From Anoxybacillus pushchinoensis (GTDB taxonomy: Bacteria; Bacillota; Bacilli; Bacillales; Anoxybacillaceae), in the NCBI RefSeq assembly GCF_900111795.1, contig NZ_FOJQ01000003.1, positions 1 through 64,000 on the forward strand: 64,000 nt of DNA. Direction: 5' to 3'. Positions within the stretch are counted from its first letter, which is position 1; the number at the start of each line of letters is the position of its first letter. The notes under the pieces are model-generated. The model did no database searches. It saw only the letters and a list, made by a program, of their open reading frames with translations, and had not been told where the DNA came from. Below, piece after piece: positions 19,556 through 26,798 of this stretch. Position numbers and translations under genes: made by a program.

Positions 19556-20894
19556 GTTGAACTTCCCCACCTTTCGTAGCTGTGGATGCATACGGTCCTT
19601 TTTTCGCATATTTCAACATTAAGTACACGTCAGCAATAAGCAAAATCGTATAAAACACGACTAAGCTGACGAGCGAGAAAAGGATTTGTGAGAGCGAGAT
19701 TGGCGATACTGCCTCAGCTGTACGCATGAGACCATAAACAGTCCACGGTTGGCGACCGACTTCCGCAACGACCCATCCAGCATTAATCGCAACGTACGGT
19801 AACAAAACGGAATACATGACTACCTTTAAGAAGCGTTTTGATTCAATTAATTTATTTTTACGATACAAGTAAAACCCATACCAACATAAAGCGACGAAAT
19901 ATAGTCCGAGTGCGACCATTAATCGAAATGAGTAAAACACAATATTGACGTTCGGTCGTTCGTCTTTCGGAATTTGATCAAATCCAACGACTTTTCCATC
20001 AAACGAATGCGTATAAAAGTAACTTCCGAGCTTCGGAATCGTTAAAAATTCAACGATATTTCGTTCGTTTTTTGGATCCGGAATTTGAATAATATGAAAA
20101 GGTAACCCCTCTTTCGTTTCCCAAACAGCTTCTAGTGCTGCTCCTTTAGCAGGCTGCATCTTTGCCGCAAACGATGCTGATTTATGACCGATAAATGGTG
20201 TTGCTGTTGTCGCGATAAGACCTAGAATAAGTGCATACTTAAACGATTTTTCGAAAAATACGACATGCTGCTTACGCAACAAATGCCATGCGCTAACAGC
20301 CATCACAAAAAACGCTCCAACAATATAACAGCTAACGATTGTGTGCACAAACATATGCCAAGCATATGGATTCGTCACAACTTCCCAAAAGTTTTGTAGT
20401 TCGATGCGACCGTTTCTCTCAATATACCCGACCGGATTTTGCATAAACCCGTTTGCTGTAATAATCCAAAGTGCTGAAATGTTTGTACCGAGCGCAACCA
20501 TCCAAATCGAGAACGCACGAAGCTTTGGAGAAATTTTGTCCTTCCCAAATAGCCAAATCCCCATAAATGTCGATTCTAAAAAGAAGGCAACGAGCGCTTC
20601 AATAGCGAGCGGAGAGCCGAAAATATCCCCCATATATTTTGAATACTCTGACCAGTTTGTGCCGAATTGAAATTCCATTGTAATGCCTGTGACAACCCCG
20701 AGAACGAAGTTAATTGCAAATAGTTTCCCCCAAAAGTCTGCCATTTGCCGATAAAGTGGATTTTTTGTTCGTACATGTTGTGTTTCCATCCATGCAATTA
20801 AAACAATAAGTCCAATCGTTAATGGAACGAACAAAAAATGATAAAAAACTGTAATGGCAAATTGAAAACGGCTAAGCAAAAGGACGTCGCTCAT
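19545..20894 (-). CDS. cydA: Cytochrome bd oxidase subunit I (CydA)
   Basis: A 449-residue haem subunit of the quinol oxidase that reduces O2 to water without pumping protons. Haem ligands are visible: H19 in FYHFLF, H184 in MFVHT and M326 in FRLMVALG. The GRQPW motif lies near residue 381, and the Q-loop is short, as in Geobacillus-type enzymes. The ATG at 20894 has TTGGAGGGAGATAG before it. A possible promoter (TTGTTG, 16 bases, TATAAA) lies about 40 bases upstream. Menaquinol from the neighbouring men genes is the likely donor. Confidence 0.94.
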   Translation of the reverse strand: MSDVLLLSRFQFAITVFYHFLFVPLTIGLIVLIAWMETQHVRTKNPLYRQMADFWGKLFAINFVLGVVTGITMEFQFGTNWSEYSKYMGDIFGSPLAIEALVAFFLESTFMGIWLFGKDKISPKLRAFSIWMVALGTNISALWIITANGFMQNPVGYIERNGRIELQNFWEVVTNPYAWHMFVHTIVSCYIVGAFFVMAVSAWHLLRKQHVVFFEKSFKYALILGLIATTATPFIGHKSASFAAKMQPAKGAALEAVWETKEGLPFHIIQIPDPKNERNIVEFLTIPKLGSYFYTHSFDGKVVGFDQIPKDERPNVNIVFYSFRLMVALGLYFVALCWYGFYLYRKNKLIESKRFLKVVMYSVLLPYVAINAGWVVAEVGRQPWTVYGLMRTAEAVSPISLSQILFSLVSLVVFYTILLIADVYLMLKYAKKGPYASTATKGGEVQHVS

Positions 20895-21037
20895 CTATCT
20901 CCCTCCAAGACGTTAAATATTTTTATATGTATAAGAGTAACCGCAACAAGTGAGAAAGAAGTGAGGGAAATGTTGCAAAGGTGTGACGATAATTTAAAAA
21001 AATGTGTCTATTTACTATGATTAACGTGAAAAAGAGA

Positions 21038-21064
21038 AACCTCCTTGCGATGGGCAAGGAGGTT
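21038..21064 (-). terminator. Terminator of the DUF1540 gene
   Basis: AACCTCCTTGC/GCAAGGAGGTT forms an 11-bp stem just after the stop codon of the minus-strand gene at 21069, followed by a T-rich run on that strand. Confidence 0.75.
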
Positions 21065-21068
21065 ATTT

Positions 21069-21224
21069 TCACTCGTTCGGTTGGAATGTTTTACAGTCCG
21101 TTTCTGTTGAGCTCGTCGCTATGGAGCCAGCATGGCTTACGATGTAAATGGCGTCTGCACTACATCGATTGTCTTGCGACCAAAACTGACAATTTTGTAC
21201 TTCACAAAGTACATCTTTTGCCAT
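21069..21224 (-). CDS. Small cysteine-rich protein, DUF1540-like
   Basis: 51 residues with four spaced cysteines: CEVQNCQFW, NRCSADAI, then TDCKTFQP at the C-terminus. This pattern matches DUF1540 proteins, thought to bind metal through the cysteines; the function is unknown. I chose the ATG at 21224, which has AGGAGGG seven bases before it; a longer frame upstream has no ribosome site. It is divergent from the Fur-boxed gene pair at 21400. Confidence 0.8.
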   Translation of the reverse strand: MAKDVLCEVQNCQFWSQDNRCSADAIYIVSHAGSIATSSTETDCKTFQPNE

Positions 21225-21329
21225 GACCATTCCCTCCTTTCGATATGCTGATGTTAGTGTTGACAAAAGATTCACAAGGCATAACATGAAAAAACGAGCA
21301 AAAATAGTGAGAATTTTTATCATTAAATA

Positions 21330-21359
21330 TTGACATAGATAATCATTCTCAATTAGAAT
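21330..21359 (+). promoter_or_regulatory. Promoter with Fur-box-like operator
   Basis: TTGACA (21330-21335), 18 bases, TAGAAT (21354-21359). The spacer holds AGATAATCATTCTCA (21337-21351), which matches 13 of 15 positions of the Bacillus Fur box TGATAATnATTATCA. This suggests iron-dependent repression of the DUF2325 gene 40 bases downstream. Confidence 0.65.
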
Positions 21360-21399
21360 GTAGTTGTGCAGTATAAAACAAAAAGTCGGAGGGAATGAG

Positions 21400-21699
21400 A
21401 TGTCATCGTTATTAGTTGTTGGAGCTGATCATTTAGGAAACATTACTGATAAATTAAAAAGCTCAGGGTTCAAGGAAATTATTCATTTAGATGGAAGAAA
21501 AGTGAATATGGTGAAGCGACAAATTCCGGAGCACGTTGATATCGTATTCGTTATGACTGATTATATTAACCATAATTTAGCGAAAGTCATTAAACAAAAA
21601 GCGAAAGATCAGCATAAGCCGATTTATTTTGTGAAGCGTTCATGGAGCTCGATCCAAACGGTTATTCAACAAATGGGGGATGAACTAAGGGGGAGATGA
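21400..21699 (+). CDS. DUF2325-like protein under a Fur-type promoter
   Basis: 99 residues: LLVVGADHLGNITDKL at the N-terminus, an alternating beta/alpha pattern, VDIVFVMTDYINHNLAKVIKQKAK in the middle and a final helix. This resembles DUF2325 proteins, which have a Rossmann-like fold and no known role. The ATG at 21400 follows GGAGGGAATGAG; earlier in-frame codons lack a site. It overlaps the next gene by 4 bases (ATGA). The operator upstream suggests expression in iron shortage. Confidence 0.75.
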   Translation: MSSLLVVGADHLGNITDKLKSSGFKEIIHLDGRKVNMVKRQIPEHVDIVFVMTDYINHNLAKVIKQKAKDQHKPIYFVKRSWSSIQTVIQQMGDELRGR

Positions 21700-22148
21700 C
21701 ATTGTGGCAATCGTTTTTAAATGACGTGCTAGCTTATCATTACAATATATCTCCATCTCATCGTTCATCGCTTACGTTGCTAAAAGGGATTGAACGGGCA
21801 ACATCATCGTTTTCAATCGCTTCTTTTGACTCTCCCGTTACATATTATAAAACGATTGCGCAAATGACTGACTATTTGCTTCGTTTCGTTGCTCATGATC
21901 GGTCATTTGTTCATATATTTGACGAACGTGTAGCATTTATAACTGCATCTTGTACGTCTGAAACATGCGTTGTCCCATCATGTATGAATGTTTTCATTTT
22001 TGATTGCACCCCATCATTGCACGTATGTCGCCAATTTGAAGAACGGTTCGGACAAAAACCGAGAGCAGTGCGAATGTATTACGTCATGAAAAATCGTTTA
22101 TTTCACGTCGTATTGAAAAACGAAGCATCTTTTACACACTTATTATAA
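21696..22148 (+). CDS. Uncharacterised 150-residue protein, iron-linked by position
   Basis: I do not recognise this family. It is a soluble protein with six cysteines, four of them in a compact block (TASCTSETCVVPSCMNVFIFDC), and an N-terminal helical part. No signal peptide or membrane segment is visible. The ATG at 21696 overlaps the stop of the DUF2325 gene and GGGGGAG lies just before it, so the two are translated together and share the Fur-box-like promoter. A terminator follows. An iron- or metal-related role is inference from position and cysteine content only. Confidence 0.7.
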   Translation: MTLWQSFLNDVLAYHYNISPSHRSSLTLLKGIERATSSFSIASFDSPVTYYKTIAQMTDYLLRFVAHDRSFVHIFDERVAFITASCTSETCVVPSCMNVFIFDCTPSLHVCRQFEERFGQKPRAVRMYYVMKNRLFHVVLKNEASFTHLL

Positions 22149-22177
22149 AAAACCGGGCGACTACCCGGTTTTTTATA
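22145..22177. terminator. Bidirectional terminator
   Basis: ATAAAAAACCGGG/CCCGGTTTTTTAT with a 6-base loop. It serves the plus-strand pair ending at 22148 and nrdB ending at 22173 on the other strand. Confidence 0.85.
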
Positions 22178-23210
22178 ATTCATCAAATCCGTTTATATCT
22201 GTTGTTTTTGTGTATGACCGTGGGCGCGCTTCAAAAAAGTCAGTCTTTCCTAAGTTTACATTTTCGTCGCTAAACACGCGAATCCATGGCATACAATTTT
22301 CATCAGCATCGTATCGGTCATCTAGCCCAAGCATACGTAGCCGTTTATTTCCAAGATATTCGATATATTTTTCCATCTCTACTACATCAATCCCATCTAT
22401 ATCGCGTAACACGAAGCGCGACCATTCTACTTCATAACGGATCGCTTCATCGATGTAATCATATATCCATGCAGAAAATGATCCATCTTCATCAATATGT
22501 CGATTTTCCCATAATACAGCGCGAACAAGTTGAGAAATAAAGTAGCTATGGCATAGTTCATCTTTGTTGATATAGCTAATCATTGTAGATGTTTTTAACA
22601 TTTTTTCATTTCTAGCCAAGTTATAGAAAAAGGCGAAACCGGAGTAAAAATTAATCCCTTCTAACACGAGTGAAGCGACAAGAGCCTGACAAAACGTTTC
22701 AACAGTTGGTTGTTCACGAAATGCTTCATATACGCGGATGACATGTTCATTTCGTTTATAAATATGTGGGTTCGTGCGCGCCATTTCAAAGGCGCGATGT
22801 TGCTCAGACAACTTTTCTATAGAAGCAAGAACGTAAGAATAAGATTGGTTATGAACGACTTCCTGTTGTTCAATAATGGAAAAAATAGCTTTTACGCTCG
22901 GATCTGTAATGTATTCTTTCATTGCTCCAATAAAGTTCGGCTGAACGGAATCTAGAATGGAGAGCAAACCGATAATGTGTAAAAATGCATCACGTTCACG
23001 TTCGCTTAAATGACGCCATTGTTTAATGTCATCAGACATGTTAATTTCAAATGGCGTCCAAAAGTTTCCAAGTAACATTTTGTATATATCATAAAAATGA
23101 TTATATTTAATATCGTTCCAATTTAAAATGCCGCTTGCTTTTCCATTTATAATGCTTGTTGCTTTATTTGGATGCGACGGTTCCAACAATTTCACTTTCG
23201 TCAATAACAA
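22173..23210 (-). CDS. nrdB: Class I ribonucleotide reductase beta (small) subunit
   Basis: A 345-residue ferritin-like subunit that houses the dimetal centre and radical. All ligands are present: D87, E117, H120, E184, E218 and H221, with the radical-type tyrosine Y124 in EVVHNQSY. It starts at the TTG at 23210, with AGGAGG 9 bases before it, 47 bases inside the flavodoxin gene. The close flavodoxin suggests a manganese-type cofactor assembled with flavodoxin help, but the sequence does not settle Fe versus Mn. Confidence 0.9.
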   Translation of the reverse strand: MLLTKVKLLEPSHPNKATSIINGKASGILNWNDIKYNHFYDIYKMLLGNFWTPFEINMSDDIKQWRHLSERERDAFLHIIGLLSILDSVQPNFIGAMKEYITDPSVKAIFSIIEQQEVVHNQSYSYVLASIEKLSEQHRAFEMARTNPHIYKRNEHVIRVYEAFREQPTVETFCQALVASLVLEGINFYSGFAFFYNLARNEKMLKTSTMISYINKDELCHSYFISQLVRAVLWENRHIDEDGSFSAWIYDYIDEAIRYEVEWSRFVLRDIDGIDVVEMEKYIEYLGNKRLRMLGLDDRYDADENCMPWIRVFSDENVNLGKTDFFEARPRSYTKTTDINGFDEL

Positions 23211-23655
23211 AACGTTCGACCTCCTGCAATAGTTGTTGTACGAAAATAGCTGGCAAATGTTTTTGGTGACCGCGCGGCGATTGCTCGATTTTTAGCGTAC
23301 CAAGTACCGATGTAACTTTTTGTAAATGGTACGCCATTTCATCGACAGCCCGGCAATAGTACGTCCACATTTGATCTCCTGTGCCAAACAGCGCCACAGG
23401 GGGCAAAGGAAGTTTTCGTTCTTTAATGAGAAAACGTAACAGTTTTCTCATCTCATCTGGAAGTTGTCCATTCCCCCACGTATATGAACCGAATAAAAGA
23501 AGGTGTGTTTCACGGATGAGCGACTCGATTGCAAATGCGTGTTGGACATCGATTGTTTTTACAGCATGTCCGTACGATAGAAAAGCTTGTTCAATCAAAA
23601 GGGCAACTTCTTTTGTGTTACCAGTTTTTGATGTATAACAAATAAGAACGTTCAT
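23164..23655 (-). CDS. Flavodoxin inside the ribonucleotide reductase operon
   Basis: 163 residues with the FMN phosphate loop CYTSKTGNTKEVA near the N-terminus, SYTWGNGQLPDEM (ring-stacking loop) in the middle and LFGTGDQMW later, as in true flavodoxins. It is longer than NrdI (about 120-130 residues) and has full flavodoxin loops. The ATG at 23655 follows GGGAGAG. It sits between nrdA and nrdB, 14 bases after nrdA, where class Ib operons carry nrdI. It probably supplies electrons or oxidant for radical cofactor assembly; this is inference. Confidence 0.88.
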   Translation of the reverse strand: MNVLICYTSKTGNTKEVALLIEQAFLSYGHAVKTIDVQHAFAIESLIRETHLLLFGSYTWGNGQLPDEMRKLLRFLIKERKLPLPPVALFGTGDQMWTYYCRAVDEMAYHLQKVTSVLGTLKIEQSPRGHQKHLPAIFVQQLLQEVERFVIDESEIVGTVASK

Positions 23656-23668
23656 TTGTTTCTCTCCC

Positions 23669-25948
23669 TTATGATGAGCAAACGTCGCATTCTTCAATTG
23701 TTACTGCTGTGCTACGAACGTAATATGTCGATTTCAATCGTTCTTTCCATGCGGTTAAGTGCAAGTCAAGAAGATCTTTTGCTTTAATTGTGTTGTATAC
23801 ATATAAATTAAAGCTTAAAGACTGATCGACATGTTTTTGTCGCGCTGCATTTTGACGAATGCTCATTTTTTGATCCACTTCGTAAGCGTTATCGTAATAC
23901 CAATACGTTTTGGCGCATAAATCAGGTACGGTCACCGGAATTTTATAATTCTTCTTTTCTTCAAAATATAAACGGTTAAATACAGGGTCGCATGACGCTG
24001 TTCCGTTTGCTAAAACGGAAGTCGAAGCATTCGGTGCGGGTGCCATTAAATAGCCGTTTCGTACACCGTGCTTCATGACTTGTTGTTTTAAATCGTCCCA
24101 ATCTAAATCATCATGTGATGTGTAACCACGAAGTTCAAAGTATGCGCCTGTATGCCAATCCGAACCCTCAAAAGCAGGATACGCTCCTTTTTCTTTCGCT
24201 AATTCCATGCTCGCTTTAATTGTGAGATAAGCGATTTTCTCAAATAATTTATCGGCAAATTGAACGCTTTCTTCACTATTCCACTTCATACCTTTTAACG
24301 CTAATAAATGATGCCATGAGAACGCTCCTAGACCAATTGCTCGATATTTTTTGTTCGTTATGACCGCCTGTAACACTTCGATACGGTTTTCGTTTAAGTC
24401 GATGACGTTATCTAACATGCGAACTTGAATAGGAATCAACCGCTCTAATACATCGTCTTGTACCGCACGAGCTAAATGAATGCTTGATAAGTTACATACG
24501 ACAAAGTCGCCCGGTTTTTTATGGACAATAATTTCTCCATCTTGTGTGTATTCTTTTGTTACTGTAGTAGCTGACATATTTTGCATAATTTCGGTGCACA
24601 AATTAGACGAATAAATCATTCCTGCATGTTTATTTGGGTTCATGCGATTCGCTTCGTCGCGATAAAACATATACGGTGTTCCTGTTTCTAATTGTGATTT
24701 CATGATACGTTTCATAATTTCAATGGCAGGTACACGCTCTTTACTTAAATCAGGATGGTTGACACATTCTTCGTATTTTTCTCGGAATGAGCCTGAACCA
24801 CGTTGTTCATCGTAAAAATCTTCAAGTCCTAATGGGTTTCCGCCTTTGTCTTTCCAACCCATCACTTGTTTCACTTCATGCGGGTCGAATAAATACCAAT
24901 CCCCACGTTTTTCGACTTGTTCCATGAATAAATCAGGAATGCATACGCCGTAAAATAAGTCATGGCATTTTTGTCGCTCATCGCCATTGTTCAGCTTCGC
25001 ATCTAAAAAGGAGAAAATGTCTTTATGCCAAACGTCTAAATAGACGGCAATCGAACCTTGACGTGTTCCTAATTGGTCTACGGATACCGCTGTATTATTT
25101 AATTGCCGCATCCACGGAATGACACCTGATGATACGCCTTTAAATCCTTTAATATCAGAATTTCTTGCACGAATTTTCCCTAAATATACACCAATTCCGC
25201 CGCCGCCTTTAGATAGGCGTGCAACGTCTGTATTCGATTCGTAAATGCCGATTAAGCTATCGTCGACTGTATCAATGAAACAACTCGATAATTGACCGTA
25301 AGATTTACCTGCGTTTGCATACGTTGGTGTCGCTACTGTCATATATTGATTAGATAGCGCCCAATACGCTTCTTTTACAAGCTCCATGCGCTTTTCTTTC
25401 TTTTCGTTAGCCATGAGTGTTAGCGCAATTGTTAAGAATCGCTCTTGTGGCAATTCGTAAATCTCGCCATTGTAGCCCTTGGCTAAATAACGATCAACTA
25501 ATGTTTTTAAGCCGATATATGTAAATCTTTCATCTTTTTTCGGATCGATCCATGCGCTCGCTTCTTGTAACTCTTTTTTCGTATATTGCTCAAGTAAAAA
25601 CGAATCGTAAATGCCAAAATCGCAGAGCGTTGTTTGCAATTCATAAAAGTAGCGGTATGTTTCGGATACATTGTAGCCGCGGTTTGTAGCTGCTTCATCG
25701 TATAGTTGTTGTAAATAGAGGCGAGCCGCTACAAATGTCCAATCTGGTTGTTCGACGGTGATTTCATCAAGTGCATTTAAAATGAGTTTGTTCATCATGT
25801 CGTCGTATTTTCGTGTGTGCGCAAGTGCACGCACGGTACGCTCGATGTACCGCTCACTTGATAAGTGTGGAAAGTCTTTGAAAATATGAGACAATAGCGT
25901 GCGAATCGTTTCTTCATTTACTTCAGTTCGTTCTTTTATGTGCATCAT
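23669..25948 (-). CDS. nrdA: Class I ribonucleotide reductase alpha (large) subunit
   Basis: 759 residues. It reduces ribonucleotides to deoxyribonucleotides with a radical delivered from NrdB. Visible are SSCFIDTVDDSL (first active-site Cys and specificity region), NLCTEIMQ (thiyl-radical Cys with its Glu), APNASTSVLANG, and a C-terminal ECDVC pair that relays electrons from thioredoxin or NrdH. The start is ATG at 25948 (a second ATG follows at 25945) with GGGGAAGGG upstream. The 5' leader holds a cobalamin riboswitch, so expression should fall when B12 is plentiful. Confidence 0.93.
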   Translation of the reverse strand: MMHIKERTEVNEETIRTLLSHIFKDFPHLSSERYIERTVRALAHTRKYDDMMNKLILNALDEITVEQPDWTFVAARLYLQQLYDEAATNRGYNVSETYRYFYELQTTLCDFGIYDSFLLEQYTKKELQEASAWIDPKKDERFTYIGLKTLVDRYLAKGYNGEIYELPQERFLTIALTLMANEKKEKRMELVKEAYWALSNQYMTVATPTYANAGKSYGQLSSCFIDTVDDSLIGIYESNTDVARLSKGGGGIGVYLGKIRARNSDIKGFKGVSSGVIPWMRQLNNTAVSVDQLGTRQGSIAVYLDVWHKDIFSFLDAKLNNGDERQKCHDLFYGVCIPDLFMEQVEKRGDWYLFDPHEVKQVMGWKDKGGNPLGLEDFYDEQRGSGSFREKYEECVNHPDLSKERVPAIEIMKRIMKSQLETGTPYMFYRDEANRMNPNKHAGMIYSSNLCTEIMQNMSATTVTKEYTQDGEIIVHKKPGDFVVCNLSSIHLARAVQDDVLERLIPIQVRMLDNVIDLNENRIEVLQAVITNKKYRAIGLGAFSWHHLLALKGMKWNSEESVQFADKLFEKIAYLTIKASMELAKEKGAYPAFEGSDWHTGAYFELRGYTSHDDLDWDDLKQQVMKHGVRNGYLMAPAPNASTSVLANGTASCDPVFNRLYFEEKKNYKIPVTVPDLCAKTYWYYDNAYEVDQKMSIRQNAARQKHVDQSLSFNLYVYNTIKAKDLLDLHLTAWKERLKSTYYVRSTAVTIEECDVCSS

Positions 25949-25970
25949 GTAAAATCCCTTCCCCTTATAA

Positions 25971-26041
25971 AATAAAAAACATCCGCTTTTGTTGAGCGGA
26001 TGAAACGATGGAAAAAGGCATGCTTTCACCATCGTTTCATC
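25971..26041 (-). terminator. Riboswitch expression platform: terminator and competing hairpin
   Basis: On the minus strand GATGAAACGATGG (26041-26029) can pair with CCATCGTTTCATC (26011-25999). The next stem CATCCGCT (26002-25995) with AGCGGATG (25987-25980) is followed by a T run. The two stems share CATC at 25999-26002, so they compete: the first can act as antiterminator and the second as terminator, 30 bases before the nrdA start. Confidence 0.8.
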
Positions 26042-26067
26042 TTCTCAATCCCCGAAGAATATGAAAC

Positions 26068-26258
26068 GGTACAAGCAAGGCAGGTCTCCTGACTCGCGCT
26101 TCATCCTACTTTGGATTCCTTCCCATATATGCGCCACAAAAGCTGACATATACAGTGGTGTTGTTTCCATTTCGTCTGCGCACACAGTTGCGGGGACAGT
26201 TCTGGATTCGCACCAGATTCCCTATTAAGTCCGTTCGGACACCTTTGCTTGTCGGTTA
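26068..26258 (-). ncRNA. Cobalamin (adenosylcobalamin) riboswitch
   Basis: The minus strand carries the class hallmarks: the B12 box AGTCAGGAGACCTGCC (26094-26079), GGGAATCTGGTGCGAATCC with ACTGTCCCCGCAACTGT upstream, and a closing P1 stem ACAAGCAAAGG/CCTTGCTTGT (26252-26242 and 26080-26071). It controls nrdA-flavodoxin-nrdB. In other bacteria B12 riboswitches before B12-independent enzymes turn them off when the B12-dependent isozyme can work. Confidence 0.95.
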
Positions 26259-26261
26259 CAA

Positions 26262-26309
26262 TTACAATATATAGTTATTATATTGTTTGTATATCACAAT
26301 ATGTTGTAT
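26262..26309 (-). promoter_or_regulatory. Two NrdR-box-like sites and promoter of the nrd operon
   Basis: The NrdR box is ACACwATATATwGTGT. 26262-26277 (TTACAATATATAGTTA) keeps the full central CwATATATwG; 26294-26309 (TCACAATATGTTGTAT) matches 13 of 16. The sites start 32 bp apart, about three helical turns, as in known tandem NrdR sites. A minus-strand TATAAT (26282-26277) lies between them, upstream of the riboswitch. Confidence 0.7.
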
Positions 26310-26396
26310 GAAAAACGTTTACGTTTAAAACTATAGCGGAAAATTTCAACATTTGCAATCATTATTTTTCATCATTTGCTAAATAACGATGATCTT

Positions 26397-26702
26397 TCAT
26401 AAACAGACGCCAAAAATAAAGGAAGCGCCATTAATTTTTCCGATTACTTCCATAAAACCTGGCCATAGAAGGGAGAGCTGCACTCCTGCAATCGTACCGG
26501 ATGGAATGGCTACACCAAGCAAAATGGCGAGCGCTTTTGTCCAGCGATTAGCCATAAGAGCATAGTCGTTATCTTTCGTTTTTTGATACGTGAGTTCCGC
26601 AAGTAAAATCATAAGTGGAATGCCGACGCCCAGCGTTGCGAAAATAATATGAAACGCCATTGTAGTTCCAAACAACGTTCTTGCTGTTAATACGTGGTCC
26701 AT
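26397..26702 (-). pseudogene. N-terminal remnant of a second cytochrome bd subunit I (YthA-type)
   Basis: About 100 residues from MDHVLTARTLFGTTMAFH to SLLWPGFMEVIGK match the start of YthA-type bd oxidase subunit I (usually 440 or more residues), including the first haem His region AFHIIF. After VIGK the sequence turns into unrelated INGASFIFGVCL and stops. The rest of subunit I and all of subunit II are missing, so this is a deletion remnant. The frame is open for about 13 codons upstream of 26702, but homology begins there. It is distinct from the intact cydAB at 18527-20894. Confidence 0.85.
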
Positions 26703-26798
26703 ACCGAAATGTTCATCCCTTTCCATACAATGTCGTTTCATAGTTTGATGTGAAAAGGGAAAAAATATACAAAAAAATAAAGCGACCGTCGTGGTCGC

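Noticed and set aside
20895-21037. A Rex-type operator upstream of cydA
   Set aside because: I looked for a TTGTGAA-n6-TTCACAA-like site; only scattered GTGA and TGTG pieces are present, with no convincing inverted repeat.
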